NCBI GenBank assembly: GCA_963821925.1
Contig: CAWGFO010000001.1
Coordinates: 186,001-250,000, forward strand
Source: JAOUEA01 sp963821925
Lineage (GTDB): Bacteria > Actinomycetota > UBA4738 > HRBIN12
Reading direction: 5' to 3'
Length of the DNA stretch: 64,000 nt
Part shown: in pieces, positions 43,667 through 51,534 of the stretch
Position numbering within the stretch: the first letter of the stretch is position 1
Layout of the letters: every line of letters begins with the position of its first letter
Notes under the pieces: model-generated
Databases searched by the model: none
What the model was told of the DNA's origin: nothing
The model's input: the letters and a program-made list of their open reading frames with translations, nothing else
Made by a program: the position numbers and the translations under genes

Positions 43667-45088
43667 CTAGCTAGAGACCTCACAGGGGATGACGGCAACG
43701 ACGCGAGTCCCCAGTCCCACTTCGCTGTCGACGGCGGCCATGCCGCCGCAAGCTTCAACGCGCTCAAGGAGCATCTGCAGGCCATAGTGCGACTCGCGAT
43801 CCACGGTCCGGAGGTTGAAGCCGACCCCGTCATCTTCAATCATCAGCCTAATCACTTCGCCGTTTGACCGTAGACGCACCCTAGCTCTGGAAGCCTGCGC
43901 ATGCTTGAGGACGTTGTTCAGCGCCTCCCTGGCAACCTGGTAGCAGAGCAACTCCGAGACCTCGCTTGCAGGGAACGACTCGAGATCAAGCTCAATCGGT
44001 GGGGCTCCGGCCGATTCAAGCTGTCGGGCGTACATCGAGAGACTTGGTCCAAGACCACCAGGGCCGAGAGGCGAGCGCCTTAGGTTACCCATCGTGCCGC
44101 GAGTTGCCGCCTGCGCCACCTGAGTAGCTTCGATAAGTCCAGGCAGGTCTTCATCCAAGGCTAGGAGTTGGCCGGTAGCCAGGTCTTGCTTCAGCACTTG
44201 TCCCATGAGATGGACCTTGAAGAGCGGCGGCAGGACCTCGTCGTGCAGTTCGCCAGCGATCAACATGCGCTCGTCTCGGCGTTCCTCAGCTATGCGCTTC
44301 GAAGCGAGGAGAAGAGCCTCCTCCCCGCGTTCAATCTCGAGATCTGCTCGCTCCAACAAGTTTCGGTGTAGAAACGCCTGCCGAGCAAGAGCCACGGGGG
44401 CGACGCAGGCGAGCACCCCAGGGAGACCCCACGCTAGGTAGGCCTCGCCGACAAACACGCTCAGGAAGCCGAAGCACACGTACGTGAACAGGAACGAATC
44501 AATCGGCCCAAGGCTCAGCCGCTGAAGAACTGCGGGAAGTGATTGGTCGTCCTTGATCGCCCAGTACGTCCCGACGAGCAGGTAGTTGACAAACGAATCG
44601 ACGAGCAACGCGATTAGTCCAGCGATCGCTGCATATGGCCACGTGCCCAGGTGACCTCCCACCGCCAGGAACACCCACGCACCAGCCATCGCGCTCAGAG
44701 AGACCTGAGCTCGGTTAAACAACGCGCGACTCAGGGTGACCTCGCGCCGCAGTTCCCGGACATCCAGGACTCCCACAAAGGCAACTACCCCGGCCGCCAG
44801 TGGGCCGAAGGCCAACCCGGCGCCGAGAACCAAGGGCAAGTCCAATCCGAGCGAGACACCCCGCTGGGTGGGCACGGGCATGAGACCGGCGAGGGCCACT
44901 AGGAGAGTCCACGCCGCCAACACGTAGAGGACCGACGCGTCTGGGAGGTCCGTTACCCACACACCCGTCCCAATCACGACGAGGTCCGCGGCAATCACAA
45001 GAGCCTCCAAGGCACGAAGTCCAGCAGGTTCTTGCAGCCGCGCCTGAGAGGCGCGGCCTTCCGAATGAGTGCGTGCGGTTGCCGACAT
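43667..45088 (-). CDS. Membrane histidine kinase HK2 (HisKA_3/NarL type), intact
   Basis: A 473-residue kinase. The N-terminal ~245 residues hold about six membrane helices with RALFNRAQVSLS, then a coiled coil, the H-box AGELHDEVLPPLFKV (HisKA_3-like), and the ATP-binding domain with N-box ALNNVLKHAQA, DDGVGFN and EACGG. It is a paralogue of HK1 (41775-43308) with the same layout. It has no response regulator next to it, so it is an orphan. The ATG at 45088 has GGAGAGGAG upstream. It is in a patch with clearly lower GC (55-58% in rows I counted, against 65-70% for neighbours), hinting at transfer. Confidence 0.85.
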   Translation of the reverse strand: MSATARTHSEGRASQARLQEPAGLRALEALVIAADLVVIGTGVWVTDLPDASVLYVLAAWTLLVALAGLMPVPTQRGVSLGLDLPLVLGAGLAFGPLAAGVVAFVGVLDVRELRREVTLSRALFNRAQVSLSAMAGAWVFLAVGGHLGTWPYAAIAGLIALLVDSFVNYLLVGTYWAIKDDQSLPAVLQRLSLGPIDSFLFTYVCFGFLSVFVGEAYLAWGLPGVLACVAPVALARQAFLHRNLLERADLEIERGEEALLLASKRIAEERRDERMLIAGELHDEVLPPLFKVHLMGQVLKQDLATGQLLALDEDLPGLIEATQVAQAATRGTMGNLRRSPLGPGGLGPSLSMYARQLESAGAPPIELDLESFPASEVSELLCYQVAREALNNVLKHAQASRARVRLRSNGEVIRLMIEDDGVGFNLRTVDRESHYGLQMLLERVEACGGMAAVDSEVGLGTRVVAVIPCEVSS

Positions 45089-45159
45089 GAGGGCTCCTCT
45101 CCTCGCGCCGTCGTGACCGGGGAGGGTGTCCGATGCGGCTGTGGAAAACGTGAAAGCAG

Positions 45160-45189
45160 TTTCTAACGAACGAGGCCACGCGGGGTCAA
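45160..45189 (-). promoter_or_regulatory. Candidate promoter for HK2
   Basis: On the minus strand TTGACC (45189-45184) and TAGAAA (45165-45160) are separated by 18 bases, a reasonable sigma-70-type match placed about 72 bases before the HK2 start. Confidence 0.45.
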
Positions 45190-45240
45190 CAGTGACAATC
45201 TCGCGGTCGGCCCTTGGGCCGCCCGACTACCATCGTGGGC

Positions 45241-45936
45241 ATGAAGCCACGTGTGCTCCTCGTCGAGGACGAGGCTGCGATCTCCGAGCCGCTTGTCGAC
45301 CACCTCGCTCGAGAAGGGTTCGATACCGACCTCGCCGCGACGATCGCCACCGCCGCCGAAGCCTTCGACCGCCAGCAGCCCGACCTCGTGCTGCTCGACG
45401 TCATGCTCCCCGACGGCGATGGGCGAGACCTCTGCCGTGACCTCCGTCGCCGTTCCGACGTCCCGATCATCATGCTCACGGCTCGCGGCGAGGAGATCGA
45501 CCGCATCGTGGGCCTCGAGCTGGGCGCCGACGACTACGTCGTCAAACCCTTCTCCGCCGGCGAGCTCGTCGCGCGGATGCGCGCGATCATGCGCCGCGGA
45601 CGCTCGACGGCCACCCGCAAGGAACCGATCACCCTGGGCCCGATCACGCTCGACCCGGCCGCCCGGACCGTAACGAAGGGCGACGACGACGTCGAGCTCG
45701 CTGCGAAGGAGTTCGACCTCCTCCACATGCTGATGGCGCACCCGGGCGAGGTGGTGAAGCGGGAGGACATCATGGACGAGGTGTGGGACCCGCACTGGTT
45801 CGGCCCGACCAAGACCCTCGACGTCCACATCTCGTGGCTCCGCAAGAAGATCGAGGACGACCCGGCCAACCCGCGGTTCATCACGACGATCCGCGGCGTG
45901 GGCTTCCGGTTCGCGACCGACGACGACCTCGCCTGA
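45241..45936 (+). CDS. OmpR/PhoB-type response regulator
   Basis: A 231-residue two-domain regulator. The receiver has the acidic pocket VEDEAA, phosphoacceptor D53 in LLDVMLPDGDG, threonine/lysine switch residues in MLTARGE and KPFSAGEL. The C-terminal winged helix (TKTLDVHISWLRKKIEDDP, GVGFRF) binds DNA. The ATG at 45241 is preferred to a GTG at 45214, which would add an unusual short extension. It is followed by its cognate kinase after 27 bases. Confidence 0.93.
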   Translation: MKPRVLLVEDEAAISEPLVDHLAREGFDTDLAATIATAAEAFDRQQPDLVLLDVMLPDGDGRDLCRDLRRRSDVPIIMLTARGEEIDRIVGLELGADDYVVKPFSAGELVARMRAIMRRGRSTATRKEPITLGPITLDPAARTVTKGDDDVELAAKEFDLLHMLMAHPGEVVKREDIMDEVWDPHWFGPTKTLDVHISWLRKKIEDDPANPRFITTIRGVGFRFATDDDLA

Positions 45937-45950
45937 GGTCCATCGAGCAG

Positions 45951-45966
45951 GAGGGAGGGCGCCACG
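45951..45966 (+). promoter_or_regulatory. Ribosome site that implies an ACG start for the next kinase
   Basis: GAGGGAGGG at 45951-45959 is followed four bases later by ACG AAG GTC CGC. There is no ATG, GTG or TTG in the kinase frame between the regulator stop (45936) and GTG 46015. The spacing suits ACG at 45964-45966 as the start codon, or a T-to-C change in an original ATG. Confidence 0.5.
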
Positions 45967-47346
45967 AAGGTCCGCGGCCGACTCGTCCTGGCGTTCGCCT
46001 ACATCCTGCTGACGGTGATCGTGGCGCTCACGGTCCCGCTCGCGCTCAACCTGGCGAAACGCACCCGAGCCGAGATCGAGTCCGACACCAAGATCGACGC
46101 GCTCACGATCGCCGCACAGATCGGCAGCGAAGGTCTGGGCAAGAGCGCGATGCTCGATCGCGTGGTGAACGACTACGCGCTTCAGGTCGGCGGCCGCATC
46201 GTCGTGATGAACGCGAACAGCCGGGTGATCGCCGACTCGGACGGCTCGGCGATCGGTCAGTTCTTCAACAACGGGCAGCGCCCCGAGGTGACCGCGGCGC
46301 TCGACCCCAAGAACCCCACCCCCTACGCCACCACCCGATACTCCGAGACCGCGCAGGCCGACCTGCTCGTCGCGGCCGCGCCGATCCTCGACGAAGGGCT
46401 CGCCGGCGCCGTCAGGATCACGCGGAACGTCCAGGATGTGAGCAACGCGATCCGTGATGCGACCGTGGGCCTGATCATCGTCGGGGCGGCCGGCCTCCTG
46501 GCGGGCTTGCTCATCGCGTACGGCCTCGCGGCCTCCTTCGCTCGCCCGCTGACGCGGCTGGCCGACACGGCCGAGCAGCTCGGAGAGGGCGACCTCTCAG
46601 CGCGCGCGGGTGACGTCGGCGGGGCCGAGGAGATCGAGGAGCTGGCCCGCTCCTTCGACGAGATGGCCGACCGGATGCAGCGCACGGTGCAGGCGCAACG
46701 CGAGTTCGTGGCGAACGCGTCGCATCAGCTGCGCACTCCCCTCACGGGGATGAAGCTCCGACTCGAGAACGTGAAGGACCGCACCGACGAGCCGGAGCTC
46801 CAGGCTCAGCTCGACGCGGCGGACCTCGAAGTGGACAGGCTCTCCGAGACCGTGGACCGCATGCTCGTGATGTCCAAACGGATCGAGCATGGCGACCCCA
46901 CCCACGTCGACCTCGCCGACGCAGCTGCCCGAGCCCTGGCTCGATGGCGGGACCGCGCGGCGGTCAAGGGCGTCGAGATCCGCGTGACCGGCGCGCCCAT
47001 CGTCGGGCAGGGCAACCCCGCCGACCTCGACCAGGCGATCGACAATCTGATCGACAACGCGATCGACTACGGTGCCGGCCCCGTCGAGCTGGAGACCGGT
47101 GGGGATCGCGGTCAAGCCGTGCTCGCCGTTCGCGACCACGGCCCCGGGATCCCCAAAGGGGAACAAGAGCGGGTCACCGAGCGCTTCTACCGCGGGAGGA
47201 CCGCCACGTCGGGCGGGTCGGGGCTCGGCCTCGCGATCGCGCGAGACCTGACCGAACGCTGGGGCGGTGCGCTCCTGGTCCGCGATGCCGACGGCGGCGG
47301 CGCCCGGATCGAGATCCGCCTGCGCGCCGCCGACGGCGGCGCCTGA
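45964..47346 (+). CDS. Sensor histidine kinase, HAMP-HisKA-HATPase (partner of the OmpR regulator)
   Basis: A 460-residue kinase if started at ACG 45964. Two membrane helices flank an extracellular domain (about residues 30-160); the first helix begins KVRGRLVLAFAYILL, which a GTG 46015 start would cut in half. A HAMP domain (residues ~185-235) follows, then H254 in the H-box ASHQLRTPLTG, the N box DNLIDNAIDYG, G1 DHGPGIPKG and G2 GGSGLGLAI. It autophosphorylates and passes phosphate to D53 of the upstream regulator. The pair is a normal two-component system. The ACG start is the odd feature and depends on the read sequence. Confidence 0.9.
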   Translation, partial: TKVRGRLVLAFAYILLTVIVALTVPLALNLAKRTRAEIESDTKIDALTIAAQIGSEGLGKSAMLDRVVNDYALQVGGRIVVMNANSRVIADSDGSAIGQFFNNGQRPEVTAALDPKNPTPYATTRYSETAQADLLVAAAPILDEGLAGAVRITRNVQDVSNAIRDATVGLIIVGAAGLLAGLLIAYGLAASFARPLTRLADTAEQLGEGDLSARAGDVGGAEEIEELARSFDEMADRMQRTVQAQREFVANASHQLRTPLTGMKLRLENVKDRTDEPELQAQLDAADLEVDRLSETVDRMLVMSKRIEHGDPTHVDLADAAARALARWRDRAAVKGVEIRVTGAPIVGQGNPADLDQAIDNLIDNAIDYGAGPVELETGGDRGQAVLAVRDHGPGIPKGEQERVTERFYRGRTATSGGSGLGLAIARDLTERWGGALLVRDADGGGARIEIRLRAADGGA

Positions 47347-47358
47347 GGAACCGAGGAG

Positions 47359-47979
47359 ATGCTCGTGCCCGAGGCCGAACCGACGCCCGTGGTCGTCTGG
47401 GTCGACCCGTCGTGCCCATGGGCCTGGCAGACCTCCCGGTGGCTGCGCGACCTGCGGGATCAAGGGGTCGTCGGGCTCCGTTGGCGCTTGTACAGCCTCG
47501 AGCTGAACGCCACCTATCGAGATGGTCTGTCCTTCCACGACGCTGCCGCGACGTACGGCCACGCGCTGACGACGCTCGCGCTGGCACGCCGCGAGCGAGG
47601 CGTCGAAGGCTTCGAGCGCCTCTACGTCGCGGTCGGCGAGCGGCTGCACGACGCGAAGGAGTCGATGTCGCCCGAACTCCTCCTCGCGGCCGCCGACGAG
47701 GTCGGCCTGACCGACCTGCCCGCGCGTGCCGCGGCGATGGCCGACCTGGCCCACGAGGTAACGGCAGAGTTCACCGCCGGCAGGGACGCGAGCGTGTTCG
47801 GGGTACCGACGCTCGAAGTGGACGGCGCTCCTCCGATCTACGGGCCGATCCTCCCGACGGCGGCGCGAGACGGAGAGGCGCTCGAATGGTGGACGCACGT
47901 CCGCTGGCTCGCTCAGCGGGCGGACTTCTTCGAACTGAAGCGATGGCCGCGAACCTCGCGCCCCGGCGGACATGGTTAG
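47359..47979 (+). CDS. DsbA-family thioredoxin-fold protein, mycothiol nitroreductase-like
   Basis: A 206-residue DsbA-fold protein without a signal peptide. The active site is DPSCPWAWQTSRWL near residue 16, with one cysteine of CxxC kept and Ala at the second Cys position. That motif matches the actinobacterial mycothiol-dependent nitroreductase family (Rv2466c-like). The all-helical insert and the cis-Pro loop FGVPTLEVDG are present. It would act on thiol-linked substrates in the cytoplasm. It starts 12 bases after the kinase and may be read with it. Confidence 0.8.
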   Translation: MLVPEAEPTPVVVWVDPSCPWAWQTSRWLRDLRDQGVVGLRWRLYSLELNATYRDGLSFHDAAATYGHALTTLALARRERGVEGFERLYVAVGERLHDAKESMSPELLLAAADEVGLTDLPARAAAMADLAHEVTAEFTAGRDASVFGVPTLEVDGAPPIYGPILPTAARDGEALEWWTHVRWLAQRADFFELKRWPRTSRPGGHG

Positions 47980-48021
47980 CCTCGCCTTTACCCGGCCGCG
48001 CATAGAGTGGAAGGTCTCCCC

Positions 48022-48321
48022 ATGAAACGCTCCCTCGTCATGCTCGGCTACGGACTCGGCGGCATCCTCGTCGCCCTGCTCCTCTCGTTGGGGGCGTTCG
48101 CGCTGGCGGGCCGCCAGATCGGGGACCCGGCGACCCCGGTGCGGCCTGCCTTCAGCCTGAGCGAGTCGCCGACCCCGTCGGAAGAGCCGACGCCGACCCA
48201 CGCCCCGGAGCCGACCGAGACGCCGACGTCGTCACCCGGGCACGACGACTCGAGCCCCGGCGGTGGCAGCGGTTCGGGCGACGACCACCCCAGCGGCGGT
48301 CATCACGGCGGGGACGACTGA
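48022..48321 (+). CDS. Small membrane-anchored Pro/Thr/Ser-rich protein with acidic and His-rich tail
   Basis: A 99-residue protein. One membrane helix (residues ~8-28, YGLGGILVALLLSLGAFALAG) is followed by an extracellular region of S/P/T/E repeats and ends with HPSGGHHGGDD, which could bind metal. I chose the ATG at 48022 with GGAAGG upstream; a GTG at 48007 adds only five residues. It lies directly before a manganese riboswitch and a TerC gene, so a metal-related role is tempting but not shown. Confidence 0.6.
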   Translation: MKRSLVMLGYGLGGILVALLLSLGAFALAGRQIGDPATPVRPAFSLSESPTPSEEPTPTHAPEPTETPTSSPGHDDSSPGGGSGSGDDHPSGGHHGGDD

Positions 48322-48370
48322 GCCCAGGGCTGCCACCGTTCGACCCGATTCCAGGTACCATCCCTGCAAC

Positions 48371-48466
48371 ACCGAAGGGGAGTATCCCCTCATCCGTCGT
48401 CGTCATGACGGTCGCTCGCGACCCGGCGCCGGAGCCGCCACCACGGGGCGGGAGAGACCTTCGGCC
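48371..48466 (+). ncRNA. yybP-ykoY family Mn2+-sensing riboswitch
   Basis: A structured leader 42 bases before TerC. P1 pairs CCGAAGG (48372-48378) perfectly with CCTTCGG (48458-48464). The conserved loop GGGGAGTA is at 48377-48384, a second stem CCGTC (48394-48398) / GACGG (48407-48411) closes a GTCGTCAT loop, and the conserved GAGACC is at 48454-48459. These are the key elements of the yybP-ykoY manganese aptamer, which is common before TerC-type exporters and turns the gene on at high manganese. The switch mechanism downstream (AAGGAG ribosome site at 48495) is probably translational. Confidence 0.87.
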
Positions 48467-48507
48467 GGACCAGGCGGCACGACCGCCCCGACCGAAGGAG
48501 CTGCTCG

Positions 48508-49470
48508 TTGCACGTCGAACCGTGGATCTGGATCGCGTTCCTCTCGTTCATCGTGGGGATGCTCGCGATCGACCTGTTGGTCTTCCAGAAGGAGGCGCAC
48601 GCCGTCTCGATGCGTGAGGCCGCGATCTGGAGCGGCGTCTGGGTCGCGCTCGGCCTCACCTTCGGCGCGATCGTGTGGCTGTGGCAAGGCCCTCAGGCCG
48701 GGGGCGAGTACCTGGCGGGCTATCTGATCGAGAAGAGCCTCTCGGTCGACAACATCTTCGTCTTCGCCCTGATCTTCGGGTACTTCGCGGTCCCGGCCGA
48801 GTACCAGCACCGCGTCCTGTTCTGGGGCGTGTTCGGCGCGCTCGTGTTCCGCGCGATCTTCATCGCGGCCGGCGCCACCCTGCTCGACCAGTTCCACTGG
48901 ATGATCTACGTGTTCGGGGCGTTCCTCGTGATCACCGGTATCCGGATGGCGCGCTCGAGCGACGAGCACGTCGATCCGGGGAAGAACCCGGTCCTGCGGG
49001 TGTTCCGCCGGCTCGTCCCGATGACGGACGGGCTCCGGGACCAGCGGTTCTTCGTCAAGGAGGCCGGACGGCGGCTCGCCACGCCGCTCCTCGCGGTATT
49101 GGTCGTCATGGAGACCACCGACATCATCTTCGCGATCGACTCGATCCCCGCGATCTTCGCGGTGACGACGGACACGTTCCTCGTCTTCACCTCGAACGCG
49201 TTCGCGATCCTGGGCCTCAGAGCGCTCTACTTCCTGCTGGCGGGGATGATCGGGCGCTTCGCGTACCTGAAGATCGGCCTGGCGTTCGTGCTGGCCTTCG
49301 TGGGCGTGAAGATGTTGATCAGCGAGTGGTACCACGTGCCGATCTGGCTCTCGCTCACGGTGATCGCCACCGCGATCGCGATCTCGGTGATCGTCTCGCT
49401 CCGCCGAGCCCCTACGGAGACCCCCGCGTCGCACGAGGCGAAGGTGCATGACAAGATGGGAGCTCGATGA
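48508..49470 (+). CDS. TerC/Alx-type integral membrane protein, putative Mn2+ exporter
   Basis: A 320-residue protein with about nine membrane helices. The family motifs EKSLSVDNIFVFALIF and ETTDIIFAIDSIPAIFAV carry the Asp residues that bind metal in the TerC fold. It starts with TTG at 48508, seven bases after AAGGAG. TerC/Alx members export Mn2+, sometimes loading secreted enzymes. The riboswitch at 48371 supports manganese control. The next gene overlaps it by four bases. Confidence 0.93.
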   Translation: MHVEPWIWIAFLSFIVGMLAIDLLVFQKEAHAVSMREAAIWSGVWVALGLTFGAIVWLWQGPQAGGEYLAGYLIEKSLSVDNIFVFALIFGYFAVPAEYQHRVLFWGVFGALVFRAIFIAAGATLLDQFHWMIYVFGAFLVITGIRMARSSDEHVDPGKNPVLRVFRRLVPMTDGLRDQRFFVKEAGRRLATPLLAVLVVMETTDIIFAIDSIPAIFAVTTDTFLVFTSNAFAILGLRALYFLLAGMIGRFAYLKIGLAFVLAFVGVKMLISEWYHVPIWLSLTVIATAIAISVIVSLRRAPTETPASHEAKVHDKMGAR

Positions 49471-49877
49471 GCGAGCACCATCACCTTCCGCACGACCACG
49501 AGGTCTGGGGCGACGATCCCGAGGAACGCGACGCCGACGCCGTCGTCGCCGAGCTCGAGATCGTCGACCCCTCCGCCGCGCGGCTCTGGCACGAACACCC
49601 CGCGTTCGTGCCGTTCAAGGCGATCGGCCGGTTCATCCGGCGCAGCGGGAAGCGGATCGCGGTCACGATCGCCGGGGTCGTCGTCGTGCTGGTCGGGGTC
49701 GCGCTGCTCGTGCTCCCCGGCCCGGGATGGGTGCTGATCTTCGCGGGGCTCGCGATCCTGTCCACGGAATACGTCTGGGCACGGCGGCTGCTCGAGAAGG
49801 CGAAGGAGAAGGCGGGCCAGGCGAAGGACGCGGTCTTCCGCAAGAAGAACGGCGACGACGCGCCGCCGGCCGCCTGA
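49467..49877 (+). CDS. PGPGW-motif small membrane protein
   Basis: A 136-residue protein that starts with His-rich MSEHHHLPHDHEVW, has two close hydrophobic segments joined by the LPGPGWVLIF motif (residues ~82-91) and ends with a basic Lys-rich tail (EKAKEKAGQAKD). The PGPGW motif defines a small family of unknown function. The ATGA overlap with TerC shows translational coupling, so its job is likely tied to the exporter. Confidence 0.78.
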   Translation: MSEHHHLPHDHEVWGDDPEERDADAVVAELEIVDPSAARLWHEHPAFVPFKAIGRFIRRSGKRIAVTIAGVVVVLVGVALLVLPGPGWVLIFAGLAILSTEYVWARRLLEKAKEKAGQAKDAVFRKKNGDDAPPAA

Positions 49878-49884
49878 CCCGCCC

Positions 49885-49920
49885 GTGTCCGGCCAGATCC
49901 TGATCGGCACGTCGATATGG
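49885..49920 (+). pseudogene. Possible remnant of a DUF72 gene start
   Basis: Twelve codons from GTG 49885 read SGQILIGTSIW, matching the beginning of the intact DUF72 gene at 50539 (AGRVLIGTSSW). After that the match ends. It looks like an extra, truncated start left by a rearrangement around the DUF2269-like gene. Short, so chance remains possible. Confidence 0.35.
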
Positions 49921-50009
49921 TCGCCGGTTACCCCACAGCTTCTCCCCTCGGCGCATGGCGCTGGTGCTCGATCCATAGGACACTCGCGGGCGTCCTGAAA
50001 GGAGCGGCG

Positions 50010-50537
50010 ATGCTGGCGACCGACGCGTACGTAGTGGCACTGCGGATCGTGCACATCGCCACCGGGGTCATCTGGGTCGGCTCGTTGTTCGTGGTGGTGG
50101 TATTCGTGCAGCCGAGCGCCGCGGCGCTCGGGGCAGCGGGGGCTCCGTTCATGTCGGAGCTCCGCCGGCGTCGATTCGTGGATGTCGTCTTCATCGACGC
50201 CGTGTTCACCGTCGTCGCCGGGGCGTTCATCTACTGGCACGACTGGCACCTGTATCCGACCTTCGGCGACTGGATCGGCTCGAGCTTCGGGGCCTGGTTG
50301 ACGGTGGGCGCCCTGCTCGCGATCTCGGGGCTCGGCGTCGCAGGAGCGGTCACGCGCCCCACCATCGGTCGGCTCGTTTCCCTCGGGAAGCAGGTCGCCG
50401 AGTCTGGCGGCACGCCCCCGCCTGAGACGGCCGAGCAGATCGGTGTGCTCCAGGGCCGGCTCGTCGCCGCCGAGCGTGTGAGTTTCTCTCTGGTCCTCCT
50501 CGCGGTCGTGGCGATGGCGTCGGCGCGGTACGTCTGA
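50010..50537 (+). CDS. Small CopD/DUF2269-like membrane protein
   Basis: A 175-residue membrane protein with four main helices. It begins ALRIVHIATGVIWVGSLFV (residues ~8-26), a CopD/HemJ-like start with a His that may bind heme or copper. VVAGAFIYWHDWH and VGALLAISGLGVAG are further helices. I chose ATG 50010 with AAAGGAG upstream; the ATG-equivalent at 49917 would extend into the DUF72 remnant. Its stop is one base before the DUF72 gene. Confidence 0.7.
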   Translation: MLATDAYVVALRIVHIATGVIWVGSLFVVVVFVQPSAAALGAAGAPFMSELRRRRFVDVVFIDAVFTVVAGAFIYWHDWHLYPTFGDWIGSSFGAWLTVGALLAISGLGVAGAVTRPTIGRLVSLGKQVAESGGTPPPETAEQIGVLQGRLVAAERVSFSLVLLAVVAMASARYV

Positions 50538-50538
50538 G

Positions 50539-51453
50539 ATGGCCGGTCGCGTTCTGATCGGGACCTCCTCGTGGACCGACCCCACGCTGATCAAGGAGTC
50601 CGACTTCTATCCGCCGGGGGTCAGCACGGCCGAGAAGCGGCTCCGCTTCTACGCGACGAGGTTCAGGCTCGTCGAGGTCGACTCCAGCTACTACTACCCG
50701 CCCAGCGAGGCGAACTCGGTCCGCTGGGTCGAGCGGACCCCCGACGACTTCACGTTCAACATCAAGGCGTACTCGCTGCTGACGAACCACCCCACGCGGC
50801 CGGACTCGCTCTTCGCCGATATCCGCGAGTCGATGCCGCCGATCCGCAAGCGCTTCGTCTACCGGGAGCAGCTCCCGCAGGAGGCCGTCGACGAGGTCTG
50901 GCAGCGGTTCCACGACGCGATCTTGCCGCTGCACGAGGCCGGCAAGCTCGGGGCCGTCCTCTTCCAGTTCCCGCAGTGGTTCGTGCGGAACCGAGAGTCG
51001 CGCGGGTACATCCAGGAGTGCAAGGCGCGCCTGGCCGACTACCGCGTCGCCGTGGAGTTCCGACACCGGTCGTGGATGTCGCCCGAGCACGTGGAGGATA
51101 CCCTCGGCTTCCTGGAGGAGCTCGACCTGCCGTACGTCTGTGTCGACATGCCGCAGGGATTCGAGTCGAGCGTGCCGCCGGTCGCTGCGGCGACCGCCTC
51201 CGACCTGGCGCTGGTGCGGTTCCACGGACGGAACGTCGAGGCGTGGGAGGTCCCGAGCGAGACCGCCTCGAACCGCTTCCGCTACGACTACCGGACCGAC
51301 GAGCTGAAGGAATGGGCGCCCAGGATCGAGGGGCTCGCAGAGCAGGCACGGGAGACGCACGTCCTGATGAACAACTGCTACCGCGACTTCGCGGTGCGGA
51401 ACGCGCGGGAGCTGGGCGGCCTGCTCGACGTCGATCTGGGAGACGAGGAGTGA
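50539..51453 (+). CDS. DUF72 (YecE-like) TIM-barrel protein
   Basis: A 304-residue protein with the DUF72 start VLIGTSSWTDPTL, then LVEVDSSYYYPPS, FTFNIKAYSLLT, LGAVLFQFPQWF, VAVEFRHRSWM and LMNNCYRDFAV. These phrases line one face of a predicted TIM-like barrel. Function is not established for the family. It directly follows the CopD-like gene and ends near a hairpin terminator shared with the convergent photolyase gene. Confidence 0.9.
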   Translation: MAGRVLIGTSSWTDPTLIKESDFYPPGVSTAEKRLRFYATRFRLVEVDSSYYYPPSEANSVRWVERTPDDFTFNIKAYSLLTNHPTRPDSLFADIRESMPPIRKRFVYREQLPQEAVDEVWQRFHDAILPLHEAGKLGAVLFQFPQWFVRNRESRGYIQECKARLADYRVAVEFRHRSWMSPEHVEDTLGFLEELDLPYVCVDMPQGFESSVPPVAAATASDLALVRFHGRNVEAWEVPSETASNRFRYDYRTDELKEWAPRIEGLAEQARETHVLMNNCYRDFAVRNARELGGLLDVDLGDEE

Positions 51454-51496
51454 CCGCGTTGCCCGACGAGCCCCACGGGGGCTGATCCGGTCGGAG

Positions 51497-51533
51497 GACG
51501 GCTCGGGCGTCGCGGGCACGCGCCCGAGCCGTC
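51497..51533. terminator. Bidirectional hairpin between DUF72 and photolyase genes
   Basis: Arms 51497-51509 and 51521-51533 are exactly complementary over 13 bases, with an 11-base loop. It lies between converging genes and touches the photolyase stop (51535). No T-run follows, so termination may depend on the hairpin alone. Confidence 0.6.
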
Positions 51534-51534
51534 G

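Noticed and set aside
45192..45233. Promoter GTGACA ... TACCAT for the response regulator
   Set aside because: The boxes are about 30 bases apart, far beyond the usual spacing.
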